NCBI GenBank assembly: GCA_015680685.1
Contig: MNCI01004927.1
Coordinates: forward strand, 689,491-751,490
Source: Gnetum montanum
Lineage: Eukaryota > Streptophyta > Gnetopsida > Gnetales > Gnetaceae
Direction: 5' to 3'
DNA: 62,000 bases
Positions within the stretch are counted from its first letter, which is position 1. Each line of letters begins with the position of its first letter. Both the position numbers and the translations under genes were made by a program. A model generated the notes under the pieces. The model was not told the DNA's origin, did no database searches, and saw only the letters and a list, made by a program, of their open reading frames with translations. Positions 35,966-47,445 of this stretch are shown one piece after another.

Positions 35966-36506
35966 NNNNNNNNNNNNNNNNNNNNNNNNNNNNNNNNNNN
36001 NNNNNNNNNNNNNNNNNNNNNNNNNNNNNNNNNNNNNNNNNNNNNNNNNNNNNNNNNNNNNNNNNNNNNNNNNNNNNNNNNNNNNNNNNNNNNNNNNNNN
36101 NNNNNNNNNNNNNNNNNNNNNNNNNNNNNNNNNNNNNNNNNNNNNNNNNNNNNNNNNNNNNNNNNNNNNNNNNNNNNNNNNNNNNNNNNNNNNNNNNNNN
36201 NNNNNNNNNNNNNNNNNNNNNNNNNNNNNNNNNNNNNNNNNNNNNNNNNNNNNNNNNNNNNNNNNNNNNNNNNNNNNNNNNNNNNNNNNNNNNNNNNNNN
36301 NNNNNNNNNNNNNNNNNNNNNNNNNNNNNNNNNNNNNNNNNNNNNNNNNNNNNNNNNNNNNNNNNNNNNNNNNNNNNNNNNNNNNNNNNNNNNNNNNNNN
36401 NNNNNNNNNNNNNNNNNNNNNNNNNNNNNNNNNNNNNNNNNNNNNNNNNNNNNNNNNNNNNNNNNNNNNNNNNNNNNNNNNNNNNNNNNNNNNNNNNNNN
36501 NNNNNN
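35966..36506. other. Assembly gap (541 N)
   Basis: Run of N between Tat1 RNase H and integrase. In Tat elements an additional archaeal-type RNase H usually lies here; it cannot be seen. Confidence 1.
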
Positions 36507-37510
36507 TGGCAACGAAAATAAGACGTTTGGGCTATTATTGGCCACACATAGAGTATGACTATCTCTCCAAGGCCAAAACGTGCAATATCTGTCAAAAACA
36601 TAGCAATCTGATACATGTTCCACCAAATGAGTTGCATACAGAGCAAATCACTTGGCCCTTCCAAAAGTGGGGGTTAGACCTTATCGGGCCAATAACACCC
36701 TCATCTTCTGTAGGGCATAGCTTCATCATAACCGTGACAGAGTATTTCACAAAGTGGGTAGAAGCTATTCCCCTTAGAAAAACCACATCCAAACACATAT
36801 GCAACTTCGTTCTCAAAAACATTGTGACTCGTTTTGGCATCCCCATTACCATCATCACTGATAACAGGCCACAATTCAACAGTGCTGAAACCAGAACTTT
36901 TTGTGAAAGCCTAGGGATCAAACATTCATTTTCATCCCCTTACTACCCTCAGAGCAATGGACAAGCTGAAGCCACAAATAACACCATCATTATAGTACTT
37001 AAAAAGATGCTTACCCAAAGCAAGAAAAGATGGCATGAACAACTAGTATATGCGCTGTGGGTTTATCGTACTACGCATTGGACTTCCACAGGTAAAACGC
37101 CATATAGTCTTATTTATGGTTCAGAAGCCATTTTACCCTTGGAGTTATAGGTACCGTCTTTAAGGATCACACTCTCCAGACTCCTCGACGAAGGGTAAAA
37201 TAATGACCTATGCATTGTTGACTTGGACTCGGTGGAGGAGAAACGTATACGTGCGCTTGATCAGATTGAGTGGTACCAAAGAAGACAATGACAATGCCAT
37301 CGACACGATGTTCATAAGCGCCCTATCAAGGAGGACGACCTTGTACTCAAAGCCATTCGAGAACACCCGGACAAATTCTCAGCCAATTGGGAAGGGCCCT
37401 ACTTAGTCACCAAAGCGTACGGCAACAGAGCATTCAAATTGGCTGACATGGAAGGGAATGAGCTTGCAAATCCGACCAACCATTTTTTCTTGAAACCATT
37501 CCATGTTTGA
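36507..37510 (+). pseudogene. Tat1 integrase (broken in C-terminus)
   Basis: Open from the gap to 37150. CNICQKHSN is the CC half of the zinc finger. DDE triad visible: GLDLIGPI, TDNRPQF (usually TDNGxQF) and NGQAEATN. The core ends with YRTTHWTSTGKTPY and a TAG at 37148. The C-terminal domain continues with a stop and a shift near 37200-37290 (YQRRQ..., FSANWEGPYLV, NHFFLKPFHV) to TGA at 37508. All catalytic acids remain. Confidence 0.85.
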
Positions 37511-38707
37511 GTATGGACTCAGGTACGTGCTCGTCCTAGCATCATGACGGTAAACTGATACCATAGCTTGTCCTGGCAACATGACGGTAAACTGATACCA
37601 TAGCTCCTCCTGGCATCATGATGGTAAACTGATACCATAGCTCGTCCTGGCATCATGACGATAAACTGATACCATAGCTCGTCTTTGCATCATGATGGTA
37701 AACTGATACCATAGCTTGTCCTGGCATCATGACGGTAAACTGATACCATAGCTCGTCCTGCCATCATGATGGTAAACTGATACCATAGCTCGTCCTGGCA
37801 TCATGACGGTAAACTGATACCATAGCTCGTCCTAGTATCTTGACAGTAAACTGATACAACAGAATGTCTATAATGACAATAAACTAGCACCCATTCGATA
37901 TGACACTAAACTCCCACAGTCTCATTCGCCAGAGTTCACTAAGACTATAAACTGGTTTGCCTCTTCACGGTCTGCCAAGATTAGAAACTAGCAATGTACT
38001 GTCCGCCACGATGCTAAATGGACAATGTCCAACGGGTCATGACATAAAACTAACCCACAATGGTCTGCTACGACTATAAACTAGCAACATCATCTCTAGC
38101 CTCCTGATCTGTAGCTGCATTCAAACTTCATCAGAGCTGCTGCCTCACTTGCCATCAGCCGATCCTAACAACATTGCTACTATTCATATACAGTGCCTGA
38201 AATCTCATCCGGTGCCTTTGTTTCATTAGTAGCTATTTAAGTCTAAGCTTGCTTACTCACTCATGGTTTTCTTATCTTCTTAGATTTGTGTTTGCAGGAT
38301 GACACTCAGGGGTACAAGAATGCACTTTGTCACAGCAGCAAGGTGAGACGTTGTTCACAACACACGTGACAAGACTAATCAAGCCATTCATTAGTACATC
38401 TCCCGTTACATATCCCACCTATCCCTCAAAATCTTCTACTTAGTTACATCTCGAACACACCCAGTACAACCTGAAACATTGAACACAATGTTGCACACTA
38501 CACCACTCTTAAGCAGTTGCAACCCACAACATGGCATTTGACCATGCGCATAAGATCAAAACGAAGCTATACATCAAAAAAAAACGTCGGCCCTTCCCAT
38601 ACAAGTGTCAAAGGACAATGTCTCTATCAAGTTGCTTGTGGTGTTTTGTACTTCTTTGTCGACACTTCTTGGGTTGATTCCTCCAAGCATCAACAAAGAG
38701 GGGCCAA
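37511..38707 (+). repeat. Tat1 3' region: 37-bp minisatellite and hairpins
   Basis: 37526-37859 holds nine copies of a 37-bp unit (CTCGTCCTGGCATCATGACG...), each with GGTAAACTGATACC. 37860-38095 continues as degenerate hairpin-TAAACT modules: TGTC/GACA at 37865-37878, AGTT/GACT at 37933-37946, GGTC/GATT at 37969-37982, TGTC/GATG at 38000-38013 and GGTC/GACT at 38062-38075, all with 6-nt loops. 38096-38690 shows nothing recognisable. A purine-rich AAAGAGGGG (38694-38702) is the likely polypurine tract. Confidence 0.8.
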
Positions 38708-40195
38708 TGAATCACCACAAAATTCTGAGCTTAGTACTTCTCCAACAAGAGTCAAGCTAAGTCATGACACTCCTCAGCATGACTAAAGCTTGAGGGCCCC
38801 ACACACAGCTTCAAGCAGAGTCAAACTCAACAAAAAATGGTTCCCTGGGACCCGCAAATGACCACGGCGACATCTGGCATCGAACATGGCAACTTCGGAG
38901 CTCAAGATACTTGGTTCTCACTAAGTATGCAGTATGCAGCGTATACGCCCAGTGTATGCGTCCAGTGTACACACCCAGCGTACACGCCTCACATGTATGC
39001 TCAGCATGTATGACTGACGTGTACGCCCAGCATGCGATCCTGAAGATGGCATAGAAACGACACTTCAGAGCAAGATTTTGTACAAAGCATCAACTCACAG
39101 GAATAGAACAATTATCAGGTGTCATCATGGGCTCCAGAAAGTTGAATTTTGGTCTCGACATCATGCACTTTGGAGTTCATATGCTGAGCATGTACATCCT
39201 GCACGAACAAGCATATACGCCAAGCGTGCATGCCTAGCGTATACGCCCAGCATGTACAATGTGTACGCCCAGTGTGTAGCACAACGTATACTAATCAAAG
39301 CTCTTTAGAACCATGTCAAATCAAGGCCAACCAAGCTGAACATCCACAGGCAGCATTCTCGTGACATCTGAATTCAAATCCGAAGGCCGAATGACTTCTT
39401 TTGTTTTGATCAAGTCTGTACGCCCAGTTCACACGCCCAGCGTGTATACGCTGGCATACAGCAGTATACGCTGGCGTGCAGCATGTTATACACTTGTAAA
39501 ATTTTATTCTTTCACACTCAGTCAACGTGCCACATGTCACCCGACCCGAGAGTCCAGCACTCCACAGCCAATCATCCCCTCTCAGATCCGAGTCTAACGT
39601 CTAAACTTGTATAAAAACCCCAATTTTTCACTAAATCGGGGTTGGACAATTTTAGAGCAAACCAGAGACAAAAAAAAGAACCAGAGACGCTAAGAAACTA
39701 GAGCAAAACAAAAACCTGTACGCTGGACTTCCACCCTGCACGCTGAGCATACAGCCTTCACATTGTGCTTGTAGCCGAATCCAGTGAACAATCATCCCCC
39801 TGCATCCACCAGAGCCTTTTGTTCCCCTTGTGACAGATTCACAACTGCGTTAGACTGGTGCATTGTAACTTTCTATTTTGCAATAATATTTCCACATTTC
39901 TTTTGCTAAGATCTATCATAGTTTTCCGTTCATTATTGCATATTTATTGTTTACATTCCTATACGTTTACGCTCCATTTTACATTAGTTACGCCATTTAC
40001 GTATAACCCAGCGTACAGTATATCGGTGTACATTCAGGGAAATCCTTGTCTGATCCGCGTGTGGACCACTCAAGGTACTCTACCTTCGTTAATCCTAGCT
40101 TACCCTCAAGTGAAGGTAGGGTCTTCTGTGCTTGTCCGGGGATCTCCTGGTTTCTGTTTCATTCTAGTTGGAGACCAACGATTTCAGACAGTATA
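38708..40195 (+). repeat. Tat1 3' LTR
   Basis: 1488 bp, TGAATCACCAC...GACAGTATA (terminal CA mutated to TA). Same order and sequence as the 5' LTR except small changes and one ~46-bp unit fewer. The right target duplication GTATG follows. Confidence 0.92.
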
Positions 40196-41148
40196 GTATG
40201 CTTGTTGTTGGTGGAACTACCTGTAGTTGCCTTAAGGATAAGGAAACCTCAGTGGTGCTTGCCTTTTTGCTAATCTAGGATTCATCACGTACACCCTAGA
40301 CTCTTGTAAGTGTGACACAATGGGGTAGCATTCCTTAGGATGCTCGTAGTAGTAAATTTCATTACCACCATCATCATCTATCTTAGATTTTGCAACCTCT
40401 TCAATGATAGCAACTTTGCCCTTACTCCTTTGATGGGCATGTTTAGCTTCTTTCATTCTTCTTCAATCATGACCACTACTTTGCTCTTTGGAATCTTTTG
40501 CAATTCTAAGAGTAGTTTGAAATTTTTCTTCTAAAGAATCCCACATTTTGTCTACCTTGGTCGATATTTCAGAAACAAATTTTTGGGTTGGCAAGGTTTT
40601 ACGTTGCATCACTTCATCAAGTGGTGCCTCCTCCATATTGTCATAAAACTGAACTTTCCTTCTTCATATGGAAGGATCTTGGTTGTACTCCTCCACATTT
40701 TTCCTTTTTCTCAACTCACCTTCTCCTTTGGCCACTTGCTCAATCAAGCTTTGGATCTGATGAACCCTTCGTTCTGAAAGTTTCCCTTAGGCATAGACCT
40801 TAAGAGTTCTTGTTTCTGTTTAGAGCTCATCTATGATATGGCAAAGTTGCTCCTATTGAGACAAGTCATGGCCTGGGCACTTGTGAAATAGAGAGTGATA
40901 TTTACTCATGGCTACATCCAAGGATTCATGTGTTCCTTGTCTCCATCCTTGGATCTGCTTCCTCACATTGGATACTTGGGAGTATGTTTGATACTTGTCA
41001 TTAAATAGTTCAAGCATTGTAATCCATTGTCTGATTGATTTCGGTTCCAAGGACTAATACCAACTTTTGGCCTCCTTAATAAGTGTCCTTGGGAATACCT
41101 TTAGTTTCTGCCATTCATTTTCAATGGTGTACAAAACATAAGCATCAT
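40196..41148 (-). pseudogene. Ath3 Gag, middle part (between Tat1 and Ath4)
   Basis: Minus-strand Gag. From the right: ARxSIRQWITMLELFNDKYQTYSQ (40950-41050), VSNVRKQIQGWRQGTHESLD, then the knuckle region near 40350. There Cys residues are lost (NEIYYYEHPKECYP instead of C-x2-C), then SHLQESRVYVMNPR. It stops at the Ath4 insertion (left duplication ATCAT, 41144-41148) and at Tat1. Matches Ath1 residues ~350-640. Confidence 0.85.
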
Positions 41149-41911
41149 TGATGAGTGGCAGGGTACCCCTACACTCAACCATATGAATACAAGCGTCTCA
41201 CGCGCGATCTGGTTGAACTCTAAGGACTAAGTGCTTACGCGCCCTAATGGAAGACTTAAGGTTAATCAATCGTTGTCTTCCCAAACTTACTTGTATTGTC
41301 ATGGTTGTATGGTTAAGTAAGTTTGAGGTATGTGATTTTTATAACTTTTATCTTTTTAATGCCTATGGTAGTAGGGAAGGGTGAAGAGACTAAGTGACTA
41401 ACTATTCACTAACTAAGTTCTAATCTTCTTAGCACCAGTATCCGTTCCTACTTTCCGCACACACCCTGAACCAGTGCAATGCTACTGGGATTACTGAACG
41501 CTACTCGTTACTGAGTTACCAAGCATTACACACGTGCTCAAAGTGGTCATACTAAATACACTTAACTAGGAGAGTAAAGGGTTGAGAGAGATTAATTATC
41601 TAGGAAAGCATTTAAACATTTAACAATAATTAAATCCTATTTAGCTTAGCCCATGTGCTGCAAGGTTTATTAGAAAGTTCATCTTTATTGTCATACAAAA
41701 ATGTGTGCTTAGGTACAATTTGCTCGAATAAAGATTTTTTCACTTTGAGACTCCTACTGCGGGCACATGGAAATTATTCTATCTCTGGAATGGTAAAACT
41801 GCTAGAGTTTAGCTAAGGATCTAGATCTAGATTAAGAAACAAAGGAAAGCTGCCTCTTATTTATAGAACTGGCGACGGACTTTTCGTTGTCCATCCATAA
41901 GCACATCATCA
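41149..41911 (-). repeat. Ath4 3' LTR
   Basis: 763 bp, TGATGATG...CTCATCA on the minus strand. TATA box at 41858-41865 (minus strand TATAAATA). U3 upstream of it is only about 46 bp. R-U5 has AATAAA-type and ATTCGAG blocks shared with all Athila LTRs here. Confidence 0.85.
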
Positions 41912-43480
41912 ATTGTGTTCCTTGCATAACTGCTTCAGCGCCAGTCCATTCCAAGTGTTTCCTCTAGATCCAATCCGTTGTTGTATGATTGTCATCTGCA
42001 CGCACAACACAATCTTATATTAGCAAGGGTAAATGAATCAAGATGCAGTTAATACCTTGCCTCAGTGTAAGGTACATTGGCTGAGTTGTGATATGGCTAA
42101 TGCGGATCTAGAGATATAATACTGGTAACTACCTAGGGTGTAGGGGTTAGGAGAAAATCAAAAAAATTGGATCAGGACCCCCATGACTAAGAGCAAACCT
42201 TTGGTAGTGAGAGAATGGAAAAGATAAGGAATAAGAAAGATGGAGAAAAAGAAACAATAGAAATGCCAATAAAATGGATGTCAAAGATGGAGATGAACAA
42301 AATAATTAGTGATTGTGAAAATGTTTAAGGGAAAGAAATTAACGGATGCACCAAATAGGAATGCCAGTGGGTCCTCCCCAAAGCAAGCTCATGCCCTTAA
42401 TGGCCTGACAATCCCACATTCAAAGAGTTCGTAGGCTCTAGAAATGTCATTTGGAAGCAAGAGTTAAATTCTTAACCACAAGAGTTTACCAAAAAGAAAA
42501 CAATGCATCAACCAAAATATGGACTATTGATACAACCGACAATGAGGTGAAAAATGGAGAAAGAAGGATGATAAGGAGAGAATGAAATGGAGTCTCAAGA
42601 ACAAGGTGGTGTACAACCCCTTATGTATTAATGGTTAATGTGACTTAGTAGATCCCATTCCAAATCCAGCCTCAAACAATCCACATCCAGTAACTTCGCA
42701 TTAATACATTCGGCCAATCCATCCACTTGAAGTAATAAGAATGCTTCCACTAAAGAGTCATCACCATTCCGACGAAACGAACAAGGAGAAAGTAGGAAGC
42801 AAGAAGGGCCTTAGTTAGAGGGAACATTTTTATTTAGTTCCATAACTAGTGCTTGTAACTCAAATGATTATTTCATCTAAGGGATGTGCTTTGAATTCCC
42901 ACTATTTTTTTTGTGTTGCGTGAGAACCACACCACGCAAAGACTTATTATTTTTATTAGCTCAGCTTCCTAATAATGGAGCAGCGTCGGAATGGTAAGGA
43001 AAACCCAAGAAGGAAACATCCAAGCATTCAAGAGAATGGCCAGCACAAATGCATCAAGTTCCCTTGAAGTCACACCCTTTTCAATCCTTGAGTTCTTCCT
43101 TAGTTTGAAAAATGCTCAGTCACCAATTCATCGATAGTTCTTATTATTGAGAAAGGGGACTGTACAGTTCCAAGCCAAGAGAGACCATAGAAATTTATGG
43201 ATGTATGGATGAAGTGGACTCATTGCCTGTTATATCAAAAGAACCATACTTTAGTGTTAACATCATAACTTAAAGGTAAAAATCAAACATTAGCAATCAA
43301 TGGAATACAGTACATACCACCATCAGGAGCACTTATTAGGTGACAAATCAAACAAAATAAACAAACAGACAAAGAAATGAAAGAGTATAAACAATGTTGT
43401 AAAACAAAAAAACAGGAAAAGTTAAAGAAATTTGTAAAACAAAAATGTGTAAAACAAAAACTTAAAAAGAAACTGAGGGC
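41912..43480 (-). other. Ath4 3' non-coding region
   Basis: No gene. It is collinear with Ath2 49440-50990 and Ath3 16200-18060 (blocks GTGTAGGGGTTAGGAGAA, CAGTGGGTCCTCCCC, GAGAACCACACCA). Its preservation in an element that lost pol suggests it was needed or just spared. Confidence 0.7.
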
Positions 43481-44582
43481 TTCAAATGATCAGCATAGGT
43501 GGCCATCTCCCCCATAACTGAATTGAAAGGGAGATCCAAAATAGTGAGCGCTTGTTTGAATTTTTTAGAAGTATCCAACTTCTCCCAATTGATGTTTTTA
43601 GGTTAAGGGTTGGAAGTTGGCGACGCTCTTGCTCCAATGTATCTATGCTTTCAACGTGAGTGCACGTTGGTCCCCCAGTTAGTTCCATGCATATTGGTGA
43701 GTTGTTCTCTTGATTAGCTAACAACCACTGGGTGTTTTCTTCTTGTGTGGTTGCTACATACAGGCACCTTTGTATGTTAACCTCTGGTGCACATTGATTG
43801 CATGCAGGTAATGCTGAACATTCCTATACACAATCACACCCTGTATCACTGTATGTGATGCATGGAACTTTCTTCTTCTTGATCTTCCCATAAGTGTTTT
43901 CCTTAGATATTTCTAGGGAAAGATCACGGATTCCTAGGCATGTGTTCACGGTACTTAGCCATGTCCTTCCCATTATTATTGGGAAGTCCCCCTTGTCATT
44001 GTTGTCTTATATTACTAGGAAATCAGCTAGGTATGACCAACCACACACCGTGGTAACGATGTCCTCCACCAATCCCAAGGGAATAGTGATCGACTGGTTA
44101 GCCAGCTCTAAGAGAATATTGCTCTTCTTTAGTGGAGGTAGGTTCCAAGCTTTATACATTTCTTGCGATATCAAGTTGACTTTGGAACCTGAGTCTAGAA
44201 GAGCTTTACAAGGTTCATTCCTAGCAACATGCAAATCCCTTTAACATTGCGCTTCTATGGGATGGTAATCCCTTGTGTTAAAATTGCATGCAATGTACTT
44301 TGCATACAATTGTGACATGCCTATTCGTGCAAGAGCACGAAGGAGCATGTTGGGAATTGCCCGGTCTAGAGGCAACACTATGTTACCTTCCAAGTCTATC
44401 CAATGTAGTTGCTCATCTTGATGGAGAATAAAAGTAAAGTCAGGTACATACTCATCGAAATGAGTATATATCACCTAGAATTGTTGAGGAACTAGCGGAT
44501 CTGGGTTACTTGTGTTGTAGCGTTGACTGTCTCTTATGATGTTCCTAGGCGGTGAAGTGCTTTTGTGCGAAGAAGAAGACAT
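43481..44582 (-). pseudogene. Ath4 Gag(N)-protease fusion
   Basis: Minus strand, ATG at 44582. About 114 codons of Gag N-terminus (DEYVPDFTFILHQDEQL, RALARIGMSQLYAKY), then protease in the same frame (CKALLDSGSKVNLIS, active Asp intact), then the PR-RT linker and a short tail from post-integrase sequence. Two early stops, TAG near 44478 and TAA at the junction (~44240), look like CAG/CAA to TAG/TAA changes, so the fusion was probably open when it inserted. Confidence 0.75.
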
Positions 44583-44707
44583 TTTTGTCTTATTTGATGT
44601 GTTTTTTACCGTTATCTTATTTTTTCTTGATTAACCCTAAGGGTTCGTTTTAAGCTTCCCAATGATGTGGATGATTTCCTATGTTCTACGTAGCGCACAA
44701 ACAACTA

Positions 44708-44727
44708 TGTCCTCAGCAATAGCGCCA
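44708..44727 (-). other. Ath4 primer binding site
   Basis: Minus strand TGGCGCTATTGCTGAGGACA; differs from the intact site mostly by C-to-T/G-to-A changes. Confidence 0.8.
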
Positions 44728-44728
44728 A

Positions 44729-45406
44729 TGATGAGTGGCGAGGTACCCCTACACTCAACCATACGAATACGAGTGTCTCACGCGTGATCCTGTCAAACTC
44801 CAAGGACTAAGTGCTTACACGCCCTAATGGAACACTTAAGGTTAATCAATTGTTGTCTTCCCAAACTTACTTGTATTTTCACGGTTGAATGGTTAAGTAA
44901 GTTTGAGGTATGTGACTTTTATAACTTTTATCTTTTAACACCTATGCTAGTAGGGAAGGGTGAAGAGACTAAGTGACTAACTATTTGCTAACTAAGTTCT
45001 AATCATCCTAGCACCAGTATCCATTCCCACTTGCCGCACACACCCTGAACCAGTGCAACGCTACTGGGATTACCAAACGCTACTCATTATTGGGTTACCA
45101 AACATTACATGTGATCGAAGCGATTGTGTTGAATGCACTTAACTAGGAGAGTAAAGGGTTAAGAGAGATTAATTATCTAGGAAAGCATTTAAACATTTAA
45201 GAGTAATTAAGTCCTATTTAGCTTAGCTTGTGTGCTGCAAGGTTTATCAGAAAAGTTTATCTTTATTGTCATACACAAATGTGTGCTCAGGTACAATTTG
45301 CTTGAATAAAGATCTATTCACTTTGAGACTCCTACTGTAGGCACATGGAAATTATTCTATCTCTAGAATGGTAAAACTACCAGAGTTTAGCTAAGGGTCT
45401 AGATTA
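44729..45406 (-). repeat. Ath4 5' LTR lacking U3 and TATA box
   Basis: 678 bp. It is collinear with the 3' LTR but stops at TAATCTAGA, about 32 bp downstream of where the TATA box stands in the 3' LTR. U3 is therefore absent and the element starts near the expected transcription start. The flanking ATCGT matches the other side's ATCAT. Confidence 0.8.
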
Positions 45407-46474
45407 ATCGTAAGGGCCTGAAGATGATTTTGTGGATCTAAGTTGTATTCCCCTTTGAACTTGGGGATATTTTTCATATTCAACATTTTCATTTTTCCAT
45501 CATTCACATGCCTCGTTGGAATCTTCATGGCCTCTACAATGTTTAGCATGTTCCTTGTTGCAAGCAAAGGCTCATCATAGTCATAGCCTCTATGATGGCC
45601 ATGATGCCTATGATGTCCTCTGTTGTTTCTTCTTTTGTGGTGATGGGCCTCTCTTGATTGCCCATGCCCCTAGTCTCTACTATTTTGGCTAGCTCTATGA
45701 TCATCTCTGTCCCATTGGTCACCTCCATCACGATCACGTCCTTTGTGATTTTGATCAAAGCTGGAGAAAAAAGAAAATAAGGACATCAAAGATGAAGAGG
45801 GAGAAGAGCCAACACTAGCATAGTGCCTACTACTCCCTCCTTTGGTCATGACCACATGCACCATGCCTATCTTTATCATGGTGCTTGTCCTCATTCCTAC
45901 CTTGACTCCCTCCTTTGGAGCCCTCATGGTCATGGGATCCATTCTTTCTTAAACTAGGATTATTTATAGTGGATTGTAAATTCTAGTTAGGACCTCCTTC
46001 ATCAAAGAAGAAGAGAGAAGAGTTGGTATTTTGAAAACCCTCAGAGAAGGGATCCTCATCTTCTGGCCCAACAAGAACAAGGGATTTGTGAATCATTTTC
46101 CCTTTGACATCTCATAGTGCATCTCCTATTGTCGATCCTTCTTTCTTTGTGCCTTAGTGGGGTGATAATCTCGATAGTCATGGTGCTACACAACATATTC
46201 AAAATTGAGCCCTTGGATGCCCAATTTCATGAGTTTGGAGCAGCATCATAAGAACTGATTAGTCGAGCAGCAACATAATGTTTCCATCCATGTCTCTCCA
46301 CCGCAATTGTTCATCCTAATGTAGGATGAAGGTGAAGTCTAGCACATACATATCAAGATGAGTATAAACCACTATACATTGTTGGGGCACTGGCAGTTTT
46401 AACCCTTCACACCTTTGCTGATTGAATCCACCTTCATACGACAACAGAGAATCTCCCTTGTGAGTAGAAGCCAT
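45407..46474 (-). pseudogene. Ath3 Gag, N-terminal part (right of Ath4)
   Basis: Minus-strand ATG at 46474 (MASTHKGDSLL). The conserved N-terminal block YTHLDMYVLDFTFILH is at about 46330, ended by a stop. The basic, Ser-rich region is at about 45540-45940. Joins 41148 across Ath4. Confidence 0.8.
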
Positions 46475-46604
46475 ATCAGATTGAAAGAAAAACAGTGTGC
46501 TCTTGTTGTTATTATTATTTTTCTTAATGATGTTAACTTTTGAGTTTGTTACAATGTTGTTATATAATTTCACTAACTCCTAGATAGTGTATGTAGCTAA
46601 CTAA

Positions 46605-46624
46605 AGCCCTTAACAATGGCCCCA
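46605..46624 (-). other. Ath3 primer binding site (decayed)
   Basis: Minus strand TGGGGCCATTGTTAAGGGCT, 1 nt inside the LTR; seven differences from the intact site, mostly transitions. Confidence 0.7.
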
Positions 46625-46625
46625 A

Positions 46626-47445
46626 TGATGAGCAGCAAGTAGTTCCTACATCCAACCATATGAATCACTAGCATTCACTAAGTGATCCGGTTGAATTCCG
46701 TACACTTTAGCTCTCTAATGGATGTTATCATTGTCTTCTCAATTTCACTTGTAAGGTGTAAAGGTATGGTTAAGTGTAATTGAGGCATATGATCTTTATC
46801 ATTTTATAATTTTCACTTAATTTGCCTAAGTACTGAAAATAAAGTAATTAAATGTATAGTTAATCTAATAACTAACTAATATCTTAACTAATCCTAACAT
46901 AAGCATTCATTCCCATTTACCTTACACATCCTAAACGATGTTGCAATGTTACTGGATTACCGAGCATTAAGCACTACTAGGATTACCAAATGTTAATGTA
47001 TACTCAAAATAATCGTATTTATGTGCTCTAATTATCCAAATTTAATTAATTAATCAAATGCATTAAAGTAAATTGTTCAAATAATAAATGTATTTAAAGT
47101 AAGCATTAAACTAATTCCAAATGCTATAAGTTTTAAGAAGAAAGCTCATCTTTATTACTGTTCACACTGAGGTGCTTAAGTACATCAATGCTCGAATAAA
47201 GATCTATACACTTCTCATTCCTACTGTAGGCACTTAAAAAATATTCTAACTCTGGAGAAACAAAAATGCAAGAGTTCGGCTAGCAACTAATGAATGAGAT
47301 GTCATGAATGCGATTGGAGCACACAATTATATAGGTAAAAATAGATAATACATTAATGGGGTCACATCAACACATCAAACCATGCATCGACGTGACCATG
47401 TCAATGGGATTGCATAGAAGGCATCCCGTTGACACACCCTAAGGA
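46626..47445 (-). mobile_element. Ath3 5' LTR (5' end lost at LINE junction)
   Basis: It ends in the same TGATGAGCAGC terminus. Shared blocks include TATGGTTAAGTGTAATTGAGGCAT, AGCTCATCTTTATT and GCTCGAATAAAGATC. TATA-like TTATATAGG near 47327. U3 has GTCGATG/CATCGACG words but runs directly into the LINE fragment without the expected TGATGAG start. Confidence 0.8.

Larger units (their letters stand above)
22322..40195 (+). mobile_element. Tat1: complete 17.9-kb Tat/Ogre-like LTR retrotransposon
   Basis: 5' LTR 22322-23845, primer site 23851-23869, Gag-PR 24378-28414, antisense gene 29212-33606, RT-RH-INT 34307-37510, 3' minisatellite, purine tract near 38694-38702, 3' LTR 38708-40195. The element is flanked by GTACG (22317-22321) and GTATG (40196-40200), a 5-bp target duplication with one transition. 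Removing the element rejoins Ath3 gag. The Gag knuckle type, RT/INT motifs, size and a long PR-RT interval point to the Tat/Ogre lineage. Internal stops and one frameshift in gag-PR and pol show it is no longer autonomous. A 541-bp assembly gap removes the RNase H-INT junction. Confidence 0.92.
41149..45406 (-). mobile_element. Ath4: internally deleted non-autonomous Athila element
   Basis: 3' LTR 41149-41911, 3' non-coding region 41912-43480, protease 43500-44237, Gag N-terminus 44238-44582, primer site 44708-44727, 5' LTR 44729-45406. It is flanked by ATCAT/ATCGT inside Ath3 gag. RT, RNase H, integrase and most of Gag are missing. Gag N-terminus is joined to PR at ~44237 across a short homology (GCAAAT/GCAAGT), and PR linker is joined to the post-integrase sequence at ~43545. 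It would depend on helper proteins. Confidence 0.9.

Noticed and set aside
35753-37150. 465-codon plus-strand frame and two minus-strand frames across 35886-36664
   Set aside because: They span the 541-N gap; only the flanking RNase H and integrase parts are real.
37526-37859. CRISPR-like 37-bp repeats
   Set aside because: Pure tandem repeat with no spacers; 3' region of Tat1.
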